A program made the position numbers and the translations under genes. Of a DNA stretch of 49,794 bases, positions 16,243 to 24,728 are shown one piece after another. This DNA comes from Butyrivibrio sp. (GTDB taxonomy: Bacteria > Bacillota > Clostridia > Lachnospirales > Lachnospiraceae), in the NCBI GenBank assembly GCA_024697425.1, contig JAILFT010000177.1, positions 1 through 49,794 of the forward strand. The letters run 5' to 3'. Within the stretch, counting starts at the first letter, position 1; each line of letters opens with the position of its first letter. Below the pieces are notes generated by a model, which did no database searches, was not told where the DNA came from, and saw nothing but the letters and a program-made list of their open reading frames with translations.

Positions 16243-18198
16243 TTATTTATTGTGTTCTCTTAAGAATTCTATGAACTGGGCCTTCGGAAGAGGTCTTGAA
16301 TAATAGAATCCCTGAATGTGATCGCACCCAAGGCGGATTATCTGTTCTGCCTGCTCCTGAGTCTCTACGCCTTCTGCCACAATTTCTTTTCCCAGAGCCT
16401 TTATGATCTTGACCAGATTCAGCATGACCATATAATTGGTCCCATCCTCAAAAGCCGACTGGACAATGCTCTTATCAAGCTTGAACATATCCACGGGGAG
16501 CGATGATATTCTGGCAAGGTTTGAATATCCCGTTCCGAAATCATCCATGGAAAAAGAGGTTCCGTATTCCGTAAGCTTTCTGATGTTCTCATCCATCACC
16601 GAAGTAATTCCCTGTTCAAAAGTCTCAGTGATCTCAAAATTGAGCTGATCGGGAGCCACTCCGTATTTTTCCATGGTCTTTATGGCATTATCCGCAAGGT
16701 TTGTCTGGATGATATCAACCACTGACAGATTTACTTCCGCATATTTAAGCCCAAAGCGTACTGCCTCTGAATTCGCCAGCATATCACACACTGATGAAAG
16801 GACGAAATTATCTATGGCAATAACGGTTCCGTTCTGTTCAGCCACCGGCATAAACACCGCCGGAGAGATAAATCCAAGCTGGGGATCCTTAAGTCTGAGC
16901 AGGGCCTCGCAGGTCGTGAATCTGCCCTCCGCGGGGCTGTAGATCGGCTGATAATAAACCTCAAGAAGTCCGTCATCCAGAGCGTGCTTGACAATATTAT
17001 CTATTTTCTTGTCATGCTCAACGTGCTTAAGATTAAGGTCCGAGATCCTGAGTACATCTCTGTTATGCCTTGAGAGGGCCTTCTTTATTACATCCCTGAC
17101 TTCACTGTACTTTTCTACACTGTCAATTTCATCGGGAAAGCCTATGGCATAAGGGCTCTCAAACAGCTTAACGTCCTCGTGGCCGAGAGTCCAGGTATCC
17201 TTGAAGCGTTTTTTGATCTGCTCGGAAACCTTCTCGATAACCGGATCGTCAGGCTCAGCTTCGGGATATATCATAAGGAAATGTCCGTCATCGTCATAGA
17301 AGACATTTCCATCCGGACACAGCTGCTTGAGATAGGAGGTTATCTGATTAAGCAGATCCCCCACCTTTTCTATAGCTTCGCCGCCCACCATGACTCCAAG
17401 TCTTTCAATACTGATGCCGAAGACAGTAAATACTTTTTTCTGAAGAAGGTTTGTGGATATGGCAAATTCCAGAGCATTACGGGTTCCGGCACCGGAGAGG
17501 GAATCCGTGAACTCTCCGGGATTCTGGAAAGTATAAACGCACATCAAAAGTGCGATGGATACACTGAATTCAAAAATAGAACTGGACTTGGTAAGTATCC
17601 TGATGGGTATCCCCGCAAGCATCACAATATAGTAAAGCACAAGGGACATGAACTTTTCGGTAGTAAGGGTTTTTCCGTATCTGGCATATAAAAAGGCCGC
17701 ATAGCCAAAGTAAATGAAAAGGCAGATATTTACACTGGCTCCCTGAGGATAGTGATAGGCTATCTCTCCCAGTTCATCGAAGGAAAAGAAAAAGTCCGTT
17801 AAAAGGCCGCTTAAGAAGAAAACCATGGAATATCCAACAGGAAGAATGAGAAGAAACTTCTTAAGTGTGGTCTCCGCGTTCGCCCTGAAAATGGACATAA
17901 CATAGATCATGGAATAATAGGACAGTAGATAAGAACATATCTTTTCCACGATCACAAAGTTTGTGCTCATCTCATAGGACACTACTCCTCTGAAGGGAAT
18001 GCTGTAAACCCAGAGGCTGTGAAGCAGACCGAAAACATTCAAAACAAGCGCATCAATAATAAGAGCACCGAAAATCTGCTTTTGCCTGCTGTAATGCGAC
18101 TCCTCGGATACATGTATCGTCAGAGTGACCAGGATAAGCAGTAAAGACGCCACCGAAAATACTACATTATAAGTTTCAGGACTGATAATAATTCCCAT
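16243..18198 (-). CDS. Membrane-anchored cyclic-di-GMP phosphodiesterase (degenerate GGDEF plus EAL)
   Basis: A 651-residue protein with three parts. Residues 1-222 hold about seven membrane helices. Residues 230-390 resemble a GGDEF domain (DSLSGAGTRNALEF), but the catalytic GGDEF position reads DDDGHF, so it should not make c-di-GMP. Residues 400-648 are an EAL domain with the canonical residues present: Glu431 of EAL, Asn490, Glu522, Asp552-Asp553 (MDDFGTGYS), Lys573, Glu609 (AEGVET) and Gln629. It should cut c-di-GMP to pGpG. The gene starts 8 bp after its paralogue at 18207-20153, which lacks the active site. The input sensed by the membrane part is unknown. Confidence 0.93.
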   Translation of the reverse strand: MGIIISPETYNVVFSVASLLLILVTLTIHVSEESHYSRQKQIFGALIIDALVLNVFGLLHSLWVYSIPFRGVVSYEMSTNFVIVEKICSYLLSYYSMIYVMSIFRANAETTLKKFLLILPVGYSMVFFLSGLLTDFFFSFDELGEIAYHYPQGASVNICLFIYFGYAAFLYARYGKTLTTEKFMSLVLYYIVMLAGIPIRILTKSSSIFEFSVSIALLMCVYTFQNPGEFTDSLSGAGTRNALEFAISTNLLQKKVFTVFGISIERLGVMVGGEAIEKVGDLLNQITSYLKQLCPDGNVFYDDDGHFLMIYPEAEPDDPVIEKVSEQIKKRFKDTWTLGHEDVKLFESPYAIGFPDEIDSVEKYSEVRDVIKKALSRHNRDVLRISDLNLKHVEHDKKIDNIVKHALDDGLLEVYYQPIYSPAEGRFTTCEALLRLKDPQLGFISPAVFMPVAEQNGTVIAIDNFVLSSVCDMLANSEAVRFGLKYAEVNLSVVDIIQTNLADNAIKTMEKYGVAPDQLNFEITETFEQGITSVMDENIRKLTEYGTSFSMDDFGTGYSNLARISSLPVDMFKLDKSIVQSAFEDGTNYMVMLNLVKIIKALGKEIVAEGVETQEQAEQIIRLGCDHIQGFYYSRPLPKAQFIEFLREHNK

Positions 18199-18206
18199 AC
18201 TGTCCC

Positions 18207-20153
18207 CTATTCGAAGTACTCATCTATAAATTTCACGAAGGAGCTGTCCTTCATGGGTCTTCCGAGATAATCTCCTATAAGGAAATCACACCCAAGCTCT
18301 TCTGCCATGAGTTTTTCTTCTTCGGAGCTGATGTTGCTGGCCCCCACAAAGATACTTATATCATGGAAAAGATTTACGATACCCTGAGTGACCATTTTCA
18401 TCTGCTGGGATACAGCCGACTGCGCAATGATATCATGATCGATGTTCACCTGTGTTACAGGAAGCGTAAGGATCTTCTGAAGATCTCCGTATCCGTTTCC
18501 GAAATCATCGATAATGATGGAGCAGTTGATATCCTTAAGAAGCTTAAGATTTCTCTCCGCCGTGGCATTCATGGTTGAAACATTGGTCTCGGAAAGTTTA
18601 AAGGAAATCCAGGAAATCTCCGCTCTTTCTTCCCTTGCGATCTTCTTGATCCTTCTGATGAAATCATTTCTTGAGATCTCGCCCTGGGAAAGGCGCACAA
18701 CCGCTCTGTATTTGCCGTTCTTATCGCCGCCGTTCCAGAATGCCAGCGCTCTGCAGGCTCTTCTCAAAACAAATTCATCCGTATCAAGAAGTGCCTGAGT
18801 TACCTTTATATCCGGGACTTTGCCCCTCATATCGATCTCATTGCCGTCTGCATCCATGAGATAGCAATGAACATCTGCGCTGTAATTGATCTTGTAGATC
18901 TTTGAGAGTATGGGCTGAAACTTTATCACAGCCATTCTGGTATCCAGATTGTTTCTGGCCATGACATCATAATCCATGCTCTTCTTCCTGTCATAAAAGT
19001 CTATCTCGTCAACATCCACGATAGGCTCCGGATTATTGCCGATGTCTTCCGTGATCATCTCAAGCTTTGACATAAGATCTGCGACACTTTCATAGTGCCG
19101 TGGATAGTTCATGATAAAGCAATGGCCTTCAATTCTTATGGCCATGTTTGAAAACGTCCAGGGCTTTTTAAGTCTGTCTGCAACTATCTTCATTAAGGCC
19201 TCAGCTCTTTTGATATCATCCGCATGTACCGTGATGGCAAACACATTCTCGGAATATCTGTAGGCAAAGGTCTGTATCTTTAGTTCTCTTCCGCCTACGA
19301 TCTTAAGATATCTGGCGATTTTCTTAAGGACACCCTGAGCCTGCATATAACCGATCTCATCGCTGAGAGCACTGATATTGTCTACAGTCACAAAAACAGT
19401 GTGGTTGGAATTTTTCCTACCGGTCTTAAGTTCAAGTCCCTCGAGGAATGCCCTTCTGTTCAGTATATTAAGAGCCTCGTCCACCATCTCGCTGGGGTTC
19501 TGCAATGTGATGTAAACCAGAGTGATACTTATGGTGGTAAGGAAGTTTTCAATCAGGATAGTGGGATAATAGTACTGGATAATGATTCCCGAAGTCACAA
19601 AAAAGATATAGGAATAAACAACCGCTTTCGTGCGAAGCCTCATAAGTCTTCTGTTTCGCACCATCATGAAAAATCCGAAGATCAGATAATAAGCGGCAAG
19701 AATGTAATACACAGCAATATATTTACCTCTGTGATAAAGACCGCTTCCGTCATAGTAGAACAGGATCGGGATAAAAACATTGCCGATGACCAGGACTATT
19801 CCTATAAGATAGCCCAGATAGAACAGAACAAAATCCCTAAGGGATCTGAAATCAATGAAAATATCAAGAACGGCGTAAATGTACAGAAGATAGAAAAATC
19901 CGGAGCCCAGATGAGCTATGAAATACAGCGATCCGAAAATCATCTCAACAGAATGATACCAGGGAGCGTCCACCGGGTTCATCTGCAGATAAGTCTCTAA
20001 TCTCTCTGACATTGTTGCCACAAGAACAGCACAAAAAAGCATAGCATATGCTCTCTGTTTGTAGGCAGGAACCCATCTTCTCGACAGAGAAACAATTGCT
20101 ATGGTAGCAAGTATGCAGATAGCGCAGATATCAAAGTAGTAATTATAATGCAT
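18207..20153 (-). CDS. Membrane protein with degenerate GGDEF and inactive EAL domain
   Basis: A 648-residue paralogue of the next gene, with the same design: seven or so membrane helices (1-215), a shared YITLQNPSEMVDEALNILNR linker, a GGDEF-like domain without the signature (YSENVF at that position), and an EAL fold. The EAL residues are mostly gone: the EAL triplet is replaced (ADVHCYL), the Asn, second Glu and Lys positions read Arg, Lys and Asn, and the EGVET loop reads GASNIS. Only IIDDFGNGYGDL remains. It cannot be a normal phosphodiesterase; it may bind c-di-GMP or pair with the active paralogue (inference). GGAGG lies six bases before the ATG at 20153. Confidence 0.9.
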   Translation of the reverse strand: MHYNYYFDICAICILATIAIVSLSRRWVPAYKQRAYAMLFCAVLVATMSERLETYLQMNPVDAPWYHSVEMIFGSLYFIAHLGSGFFYLLYIYAVLDIFIDFRSLRDFVLFYLGYLIGIVLVIGNVFIPILFYYDGSGLYHRGKYIAVYYILAAYYLIFGFFMMVRNRRLMRLRTKAVVYSYIFFVTSGIIIQYYYPTILIENFLTTISITLVYITLQNPSEMVDEALNILNRRAFLEGLELKTGRKNSNHTVFVTVDNISALSDEIGYMQAQGVLKKIARYLKIVGGRELKIQTFAYRYSENVFAITVHADDIKRAEALMKIVADRLKKPWTFSNMAIRIEGHCFIMNYPRHYESVADLMSKLEMITEDIGNNPEPIVDVDEIDFYDRKKSMDYDVMARNNLDTRMAVIKFQPILSKIYKINYSADVHCYLMDADGNEIDMRGKVPDIKVTQALLDTDEFVLRRACRALAFWNGGDKNGKYRAVVRLSQGEISRNDFIRRIKKIAREERAEISWISFKLSETNVSTMNATAERNLKLLKDINCSIIIDDFGNGYGDLQKILTLPVTQVNIDHDIIAQSAVSQQMKMVTQGIVNLFHDISIFVGASNISSEEEKLMAEELGCDFLIGDYLGRPMKDSSFVKFIDEYFE

Positions 20154-20184
20154 GCGCAGCCTCCGGTTGCCCCGCGACTTTACT

Positions 20185-20445
20185 TCATAACCACTTTAGC
20201 GGATTGCTGATGGCCTTGGCCCTCTCCATGATGTCATCAGCATTATCTCTAAGATACTCCTCCAGCCACTTAGCCTCTTCGTCCGTGTAACCGTTTTGGC
20301 GTACAATAACACAATCCGGCAGTACTCCCTCTGCGAGTTCTGTACCGGATTCACCAGATCTTTCAAACTGAACTCTTACGATCTTATTGCCCTTCTTATC
20401 GCGCAATATCGCGGAATAAGTCATAGTGATATCACTATTAATCAT
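20185..20445 (-). CDS. Small conserved-looking protein of unknown function
   Basis: An 86-residue, soluble, charged protein without signal peptide or membrane helix. It has a beta-rich first half (TYSAILRDKKGNKIVRVQFER) and an acidic amphipathic helix in the second half (DEEAKWLEEYLRDNADDIMERA), ending NPLKWL. GGGG lies six bases before the ATG at 20445; an internal ATG at 20424 is also possible. It precedes the two EAL-type genes by 31 bp and is probably translated from the same mRNA, so a link to c-di-GMP signalling is possible. The family was not recognised. Confidence 0.7.
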   Translation of the reverse strand: MINSDITMTYSAILRDKKGNKIVRVQFERSGESGTELAEGVLPDCVIVRQNGYTDEEAKWLEEYLRDNADDIMERAKAISNPLKWL

Positions 20446-20456
20446 ATATTCCCCAT

Positions 20457-20494
20457 AAAAAAAGTGTTACCGAAGCAAATACTCCGATAACACT
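20457..20494 (-). terminator. Terminator of the GH35 gene
   Basis: AGTGTTATCG (minus strand 20485-20494) pairs with CGGTAACACT (20463-20472, one G-U), followed by TTTTTTT (20457-20463). It lies 13 bp after the GH35 stop and only 12 bp before the start codon of the next gene. Confidence 0.85.
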
Positions 20495-20500
20495 ATTATA
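20495..20500 (-). promoter_or_regulatory. Candidate -10 box of the small-protein/EAL operon
   Basis: A consensus TATAAT on the minus strand lies between the GH35 stop codon and the terminator. A transcript starting near 20488 would lack the first half of the terminator stem and so escape it. No good -35 hexamer is visible. Confidence 0.4.
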
Positions 20501-20507
20501 CGTCAAA

Positions 20508-22718
20508 TTATGATATTTTGATACGATATTGTGCAACTAAATGGATATTATTTATCACGCAGGCTCTTCCGTCAGACATCTTAGGCCATTCCTGCAGATA
20601 AATCGCCGCATTTTCATAGAGAGGCTCCAGTTTGCAGGCAAGGTCAAAAGAGCCATCACTCTCGCCAAAGCTGTCATAGTAGCGCTTTAAGCCTATCTCC
20701 CATTCCTGTCCGGTGTAAAAGCTGTCTGTAAGCACCTCGCCGTCCTTAAGGATTTTTGCTGACTCAGCCTCGTAGTCCACCATAAGAAACAGCTCATCTG
20801 CGCCCTTTAACGAGCCAGGAACGCTGATCCTGTACTCATCTTCCGAAACCTTCTCAAGTCCGGCCTTGTATTTGTAGCCTATCTTCTCATCCTTCTCATA
20901 GAGCGCAAATACATCTCCCGTGGAAAAAGAATCAGCTTCTTTTCCCTTGCTCTTTTCAGAAAATCCTTCCGGTGCTTTTGAAAGAGCCGGGAAACATCTG
21001 AAGGAGGAAACCTTTTCCTTCTCAGAGTCGGACACCCATGTATAGAGATGAACCTCTCCGTTTATATCGGTGACAGCATCCCCTTCCGAGATGATAAGAC
21101 GTTCTCTTTGGTCTATGGTGGTCTTTACTGCATGCAGCGCCTCATTCCTTGTAAGGGTTATAATCACGTTACCCTCAAGGTCACCTGTAACATCTGCAGT
21201 TATCTCTCTGTCAGTATCCGTATAGAACACGTAAGCATTGTGGCCCTGTCCGTCATAGTCATTCAATACGCATACAGGAGTAGCATCCACTGTCAAAAGA
21301 GCACTCTGCCCGATTTCCATGTTGAAAGGATAAAAGAAGTAGTCTGTGTCTGCGATATCTCTTTTGGCAAAGGAAGCAAGAACTGTGTTTCCGTCCTGAT
21401 CAAAAGCTTTAAGCTCCGTATCTTTGTGAAGAGCCATCTCATATCTTCTCTGATAGTTGTTCACAAAAAGATAGCCCTTTTTGTACTCGTGTCCATCCCT
21501 GCCGGTAACGGTCTTAAATCTTGCGGAAGTCCTTAAGGACTTAAGATCGTCAGGCTTTAAAGGATTTCCGGGCTGAGGGATATAGGGCATGTCTGTAATG
21601 TCATCGCCAAAATCTCTGATAAAGGATGCCAGAAGCCTTACCTCTCTGTAGGTGTCCTCCATCTGTCCGAATTCCCTTAAGGGAGCGTTGAAATCGTAGG
21701 AATACTCCGGAAGATCGTTGGGATATCCGGTCTCTTTGGTCTCTTGAAGGGTTGTAAGCTTGCCCCTGGGATTGGTGCCTCCATGATACATATAGTACCC
21801 AAGAAGGTTTGCGCCGCTTCCAAGTTTTGTCATGGACATGGCTCCCGTATCGGACGCGGTGGCGATGGGTCTTCTGTGTCTTGTGACCTGAAGGCCGCCT
21901 CCCAGCTCTGCCGTAAGATAAGGGAATTTGTCCATATCAAAGGTTATTCCCACACCAAGCCCGTGATCGGAGCCGATATTGTGGTCATTTCTCTCTTTAG
22001 TAAAGATATAGTTACCGCTGGGTTCAATCTCTGTAGTCCTCTGATCCCAGGGAGCCTCACAATAGCCGCCCATAACCGGGATCATGCCGCCTGTTACAGC
22101 GCCGCCCCAGCCGGTAGCTGTGTAGATGGGAGTAACAAAACCGATCTTTTTTGCCATGGCAAGAAGAGTCTTCATGTGCTGCTCGCCCTCTTCGCCGTTC
22201 TTACCACCGCAGTGACCATACTCATTTTCAATCTGGATACCGATAACAGGACCGCCATCCTTCAGGAAAAAGCCCTTCACCTGCTCATAGGTCTTTTCAT
22301 AGAATTTCCTGACATGCTCAAGATAGGCAGGCGCATCAGTCCTGGTCTCATATCCCCAGCTTTTTGCATCTTCCAGAAGCCAGTCGGGGAAACCACCGTT
22401 TCTCGCCTCGCCGTGGGCCCAGGGGCCTATTCTAAGCACGCAGTAGAGTCCGCTTCTTTTTACCGCTTCCATAAACTGTCTAAGATTTCTGTCTCCGGTA
22501 AAGTCAAACTCTCCCTGTATCTCTTCATGATGGATCCAGATAACATACAGAGATACAATGTCAATTCCTCCGGCCTTCATCTTGGCAAGCTCTTCGTCCC
22601 AGTATTTATGGGGGTATCTGCTAAAATGCATCTCCCCCATCATAGGAAACCAGCGCTTCTTGTCCACGATGATGCTGGTGGGGTCAAAGGTGATCTGCGA
22701 ATCCTTGGTTATTTTCAT
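20508..22718 (-). CDS. Glycoside hydrolase family 35, probable beta-galactosidase
   Basis: A 736-residue enzyme without signal peptide, so it should act inside the cell on imported oligosaccharides. The N-terminal TIM barrel shows GH35 features: MMGEMHFSRYPHKYWDEEL, the acid/base motif IQIENEYG with Glu166, YYMYHGGTNP, and a probable nucleophile Glu271 in LTAELGGG. C-terminal beta domains follow from about 380. GH35 enzymes release terminal galactose; some act on other sugars. It is the last gene of the malE-malF-malG-LacI-GH35 locus, 24 bp after the regulator gene, and is closed by a terminator. AGAGGAG lies upstream of the ATG at 22718. Confidence 0.9.
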   Translation of the reverse strand: MKITKDSQITFDPTSIIVDKKRWFPMMGEMHFSRYPHKYWDEELAKMKAGGIDIVSLYVIWIHHEEIQGEFDFTGDRNLRQFMEAVKRSGLYCVLRIGPWAHGEARNGGFPDWLLEDAKSWGYETRTDAPAYLEHVRKFYEKTYEQVKGFFLKDGGPVIGIQIENEYGHCGGKNGEEGEQHMKTLLAMAKKIGFVTPIYTATGWGGAVTGGMIPVMGGYCEAPWDQRTTEIEPSGNYIFTKERNDHNIGSDHGLGVGITFDMDKFPYLTAELGGGLQVTRHRRPIATASDTGAMSMTKLGSGANLLGYYMYHGGTNPRGKLTTLQETKETGYPNDLPEYSYDFNAPLREFGQMEDTYREVRLLASFIRDFGDDITDMPYIPQPGNPLKPDDLKSLRTSARFKTVTGRDGHEYKKGYLFVNNYQRRYEMALHKDTELKAFDQDGNTVLASFAKRDIADTDYFFYPFNMEIGQSALLTVDATPVCVLNDYDGQGHNAYVFYTDTDREITADVTGDLEGNVIITLTRNEALHAVKTTIDQRERLIISEGDAVTDINGEVHLYTWVSDSEKEKVSSFRCFPALSKAPEGFSEKSKGKEADSFSTGDVFALYEKDEKIGYKYKAGLEKVSEDEYRISVPGSLKGADELFLMVDYEAESAKILKDGEVLTDSFYTGQEWEIGLKRYYDSFGESDGSFDLACKLEPLYENAAIYLQEWPKMSDGRACVINNIHLVAQYRIKIS

Positions 22719-22742
22719 AAAAACTCCTCTTTATAGGTTCTC

Positions 22743-23741
22743 TTATTTGGTGCTCTCTTTCAGTACCACTTCATAATTGCTGAGCATTTTGTTCCCGACT
22801 CTGTTGCCGTCGATAAGTTCCAAAAGGCTCTTGGCAGCTTCAGCCCCAAGATTTCTGTCGTTGAAATTAAGGGATGTTATGGACGGTACCGTATTTTCAA
22901 GAATTGAGCTGTTGTAGAAAGAAGCCAGACGTATTTCCTCCGGAATCCTTATGTGCTCATCCCTGCATCTTGTTATCACTTCTCCGGCGATATTGTCGTC
23001 CATGCAGACTACGCCGTCGATTTTTTTCTTAAGAAGGTCCTTGATGATCCCACGTACCTTGGTCATGGATTCCACGTCCAGGTATACAAGGGACGGATCA
23101 ACGGATATTCCTGCTTCCCTGAACGCCGCCATAAAACCGCCGTATCTGGTGTTGGTGATTACATGTCCTGTGGAGCCGCCTATAAGGGCAAGGCGTTTCA
23201 ATCCCTTGGCGATCAGTATGGAGGTCAGCTCCTTGCAGGCCGAGAAATTGTCGTTGTCCACGGAAACAATGTCGGGATCGTTGGTACTGCCCACAGCAAC
23301 AAAGGGTATTCCACTCTCCTTAAGAAATCTTGCGGGCCTGTCATTGACCAGAGTTCTGGTAAGAATGATACCGTCAACCTTGTGGTTATCTATGATGCGC
23401 TTGAGTCCGCTGATATCGCCTCCCGTGATAAGGGATACCACGATGTCATACCCATAGCTGGATGTAACCTCGCTCATGCCGATCATACATCTCTGGAAAA
23501 AAGGCAGATCCACAGCATTGTAATCATCAGGCCAGACCACACCGATGTTGTAGGTCTTCTGCTGCGCCAGTGCTCTGGCCATCATATTAGGTCTGTAGTT
23601 GTGTTCCTCTATGTAATTCATGACCCGGGCTCTTGTGTCATCTCCAACCCTTCCCTTTCCGGAGATAGCTCTGGATACGGTAGTCTTGGAGATGCCAAGA
23701 GCTCTGGCAATATCATCAATTGTAATTTTCGTGTCTGCCAT
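22743..23741 (-). CDS. LacI-family regulator of the sugar locus
   Basis: A 332-residue regulator. The helix-turn-helix is at residues 6-26 (TIDDIARALGISKTTVSRAI), followed by the hinge YRPNMMARALAQ and a sugar-binding domain (IGVVWPDD, VDGIILTR, GVVCMDDNIAGEVITR). AAAGGA precedes the ATG at 23741. It lies between malG and the GH35 gene, with a palindromic repeat in the gap before it. It is the natural candidate to bind the paired operator-like sites around the malE promoter, with a galactose-containing sugar as inducer; both points are inference from position. Confidence 0.93.
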   Translation of the reverse strand: MADTKITIDDIARALGISKTTVSRAISGKGRVGDDTRARVMNYIEEHNYRPNMMARALAQQKTYNIGVVWPDDYNAVDLPFFQRCMIGMSEVTSSYGYDIVVSLITGGDISGLKRIIDNHKVDGIILTRTLVNDRPARFLKESGIPFVAVGSTNDPDIVSVDNDNFSACKELTSILIAKGLKRLALIGGSTGHVITNTRYGGFMAAFREAGISVDPSLVYLDVESMTKVRGIIKDLLKKKIDGVVCMDDNIAGEVITRCRDEHIRIPEEIRLASFYNSSILENTVPSITSLNFNDRNLGAEAAKSLLELIDGNRVGNKMLSNYEVVLKESTK

Positions 23742-23792
23742 AAGATATGTCCTTTATAGTCAATAGCATGTTACAGGCATTTTCACAAGGAA

Positions 23793-23824
23793 GTCATGCT
23801 CTCGCACTGCGTGCTCGCCATGAC
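23793..23824. repeat. REP-like palindrome A
   Basis: A 32-bp imperfect palindrome: outer arms GTCATG/CATGAC and inner arms GCAC/GTGC around TGC. It sits in the 123-bp gap between malG and the LacI gene and is followed by ACGTTCGGACTAGCCTCGTG, itself with CACG/CGTG arms. The same plan is seen at 49449-49524. Confidence 0.6.
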
Positions 23825-23864
23825 ACGTTCGGACTAGCCTCGTGAAGTACCTCGGCAAGTCCTC

Positions 23865-24728
23865 TCAGCCCTTTACCGCACCGCCTGTTACACCTTCAAC
23901 ATAGTACTTCTGCAGGAACATGAACAACAGTGTTACAGGAATGGCAACAAGAACACCTCCGGCGCAGAACCTTGTGAAATATCCCTGATAGTCGTTGGTC
24001 CATACCCACCTTGTCATACCTACAGCCACGTTGTAGCTGGTGTCATGGCCGAAGGCTACATAGGAAGCAAATACATAATCACACCAGGGTGCCATGAAGG
24101 CAACCAGAGCGGTGTAGATAATGATAGGCTTGGACATGGGTATGATCATTGTAAAGAATATTCTTGATCTTGTGGCACCATCAATCATTGCAGCCTCATC
24201 AAGAGCCTTGGGGATGGTGTCAAAATATCCCTTGCAGACATAGTATCCCATTCCGGAACTTGCTACAGATACCAGAATAAGTCCGGGGATAGCACCTGCC
24301 TGTGTAAGTCCGAACTGCTTCAGAAGGAAATACAGACAGATCATGGTAAGGAATCCGGGGAACATACCAAGGATGAGCCAGAATCTCATAAGGAATGTTC
24401 TTCCCGCAAATCTCATTCTCGAAAGTGCATAGCTTACGCACAGCTGAATGATTGTCTGAAGCAGTGATACAAACACCGCGATGATGATTGTGTTCTTGTA
24501 CCACAAAAGGTAGTTGGTCTGACTGCTGTCAAAAAGGAACTTGTAATTGTCCAGCGAAAAATGCTTGGGCACAAGATAGTCCACCATTCCGCCGTACTCT
24601 GTGGCATAGGACCTGAAGCTCTGAAGAACAAGTCCTATAAACGGGAACAGCCAGATAATGCTTATAAGTATCAGTATGATATAGCCAACGATATTTCCGA
24701 TGGCTCTTTTGGTCTTGTATGATTTCAT
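23865..24728 (-). CDS. malG: Sugar ABC transporter permease, MalG type
   Basis: A 287-residue inner-membrane permease with six helices (first at residues 15-36). The cytoplasmic EAA loop that contacts the ATPase is intact: DEAAMIDGATRSRIFFTMI. Several further features match MalG, including LILGMFPGFLTMI and the C-terminal GVTGGAVKG. It overlaps the malF stop by one base (TAATG), so the two are translationally coupled. No ATP-binding subunit is encoded here; many Firmicutes use a shared MsmX-type ATPase encoded elsewhere. Substrate is probably an oligosaccharide processed by the GH35 enzyme downstream (inference). Confidence 0.94.
   Translation of the reverse strand: MKSYKTKRAIGNIVGYIILILISIIWLFPFIGLVLQSFRSYATEYGGMVDYLVPKHFSLDNYKFLFDSSQTNYLLWYKNTIIIAVFVSLLQTIIQLCVSYALSRMRFAGRTFLMRFWLILGMFPGFLTMICLYFLLKQFGLTQAGAIPGLILVSVASSGMGYYVCKGYFDTIPKALDEAAMIDGATRSRIFFTMIIPMSKPIIIYTALVAFMAPWCDYVFASYVAFGHDTSYNVAVGMTRWVWTNDYQGYFTRFCAGGVLVAIPVTLLFMFLQKYYVEGVTGGAVKG

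Noticed and set aside
18207..20153. Second active c-di-GMP phosphodiesterase
   Set aside because: The EAL triplet, the Asn, second Glu, Lys and EGVET loop residues are all replaced; only the DDFG motif is kept.
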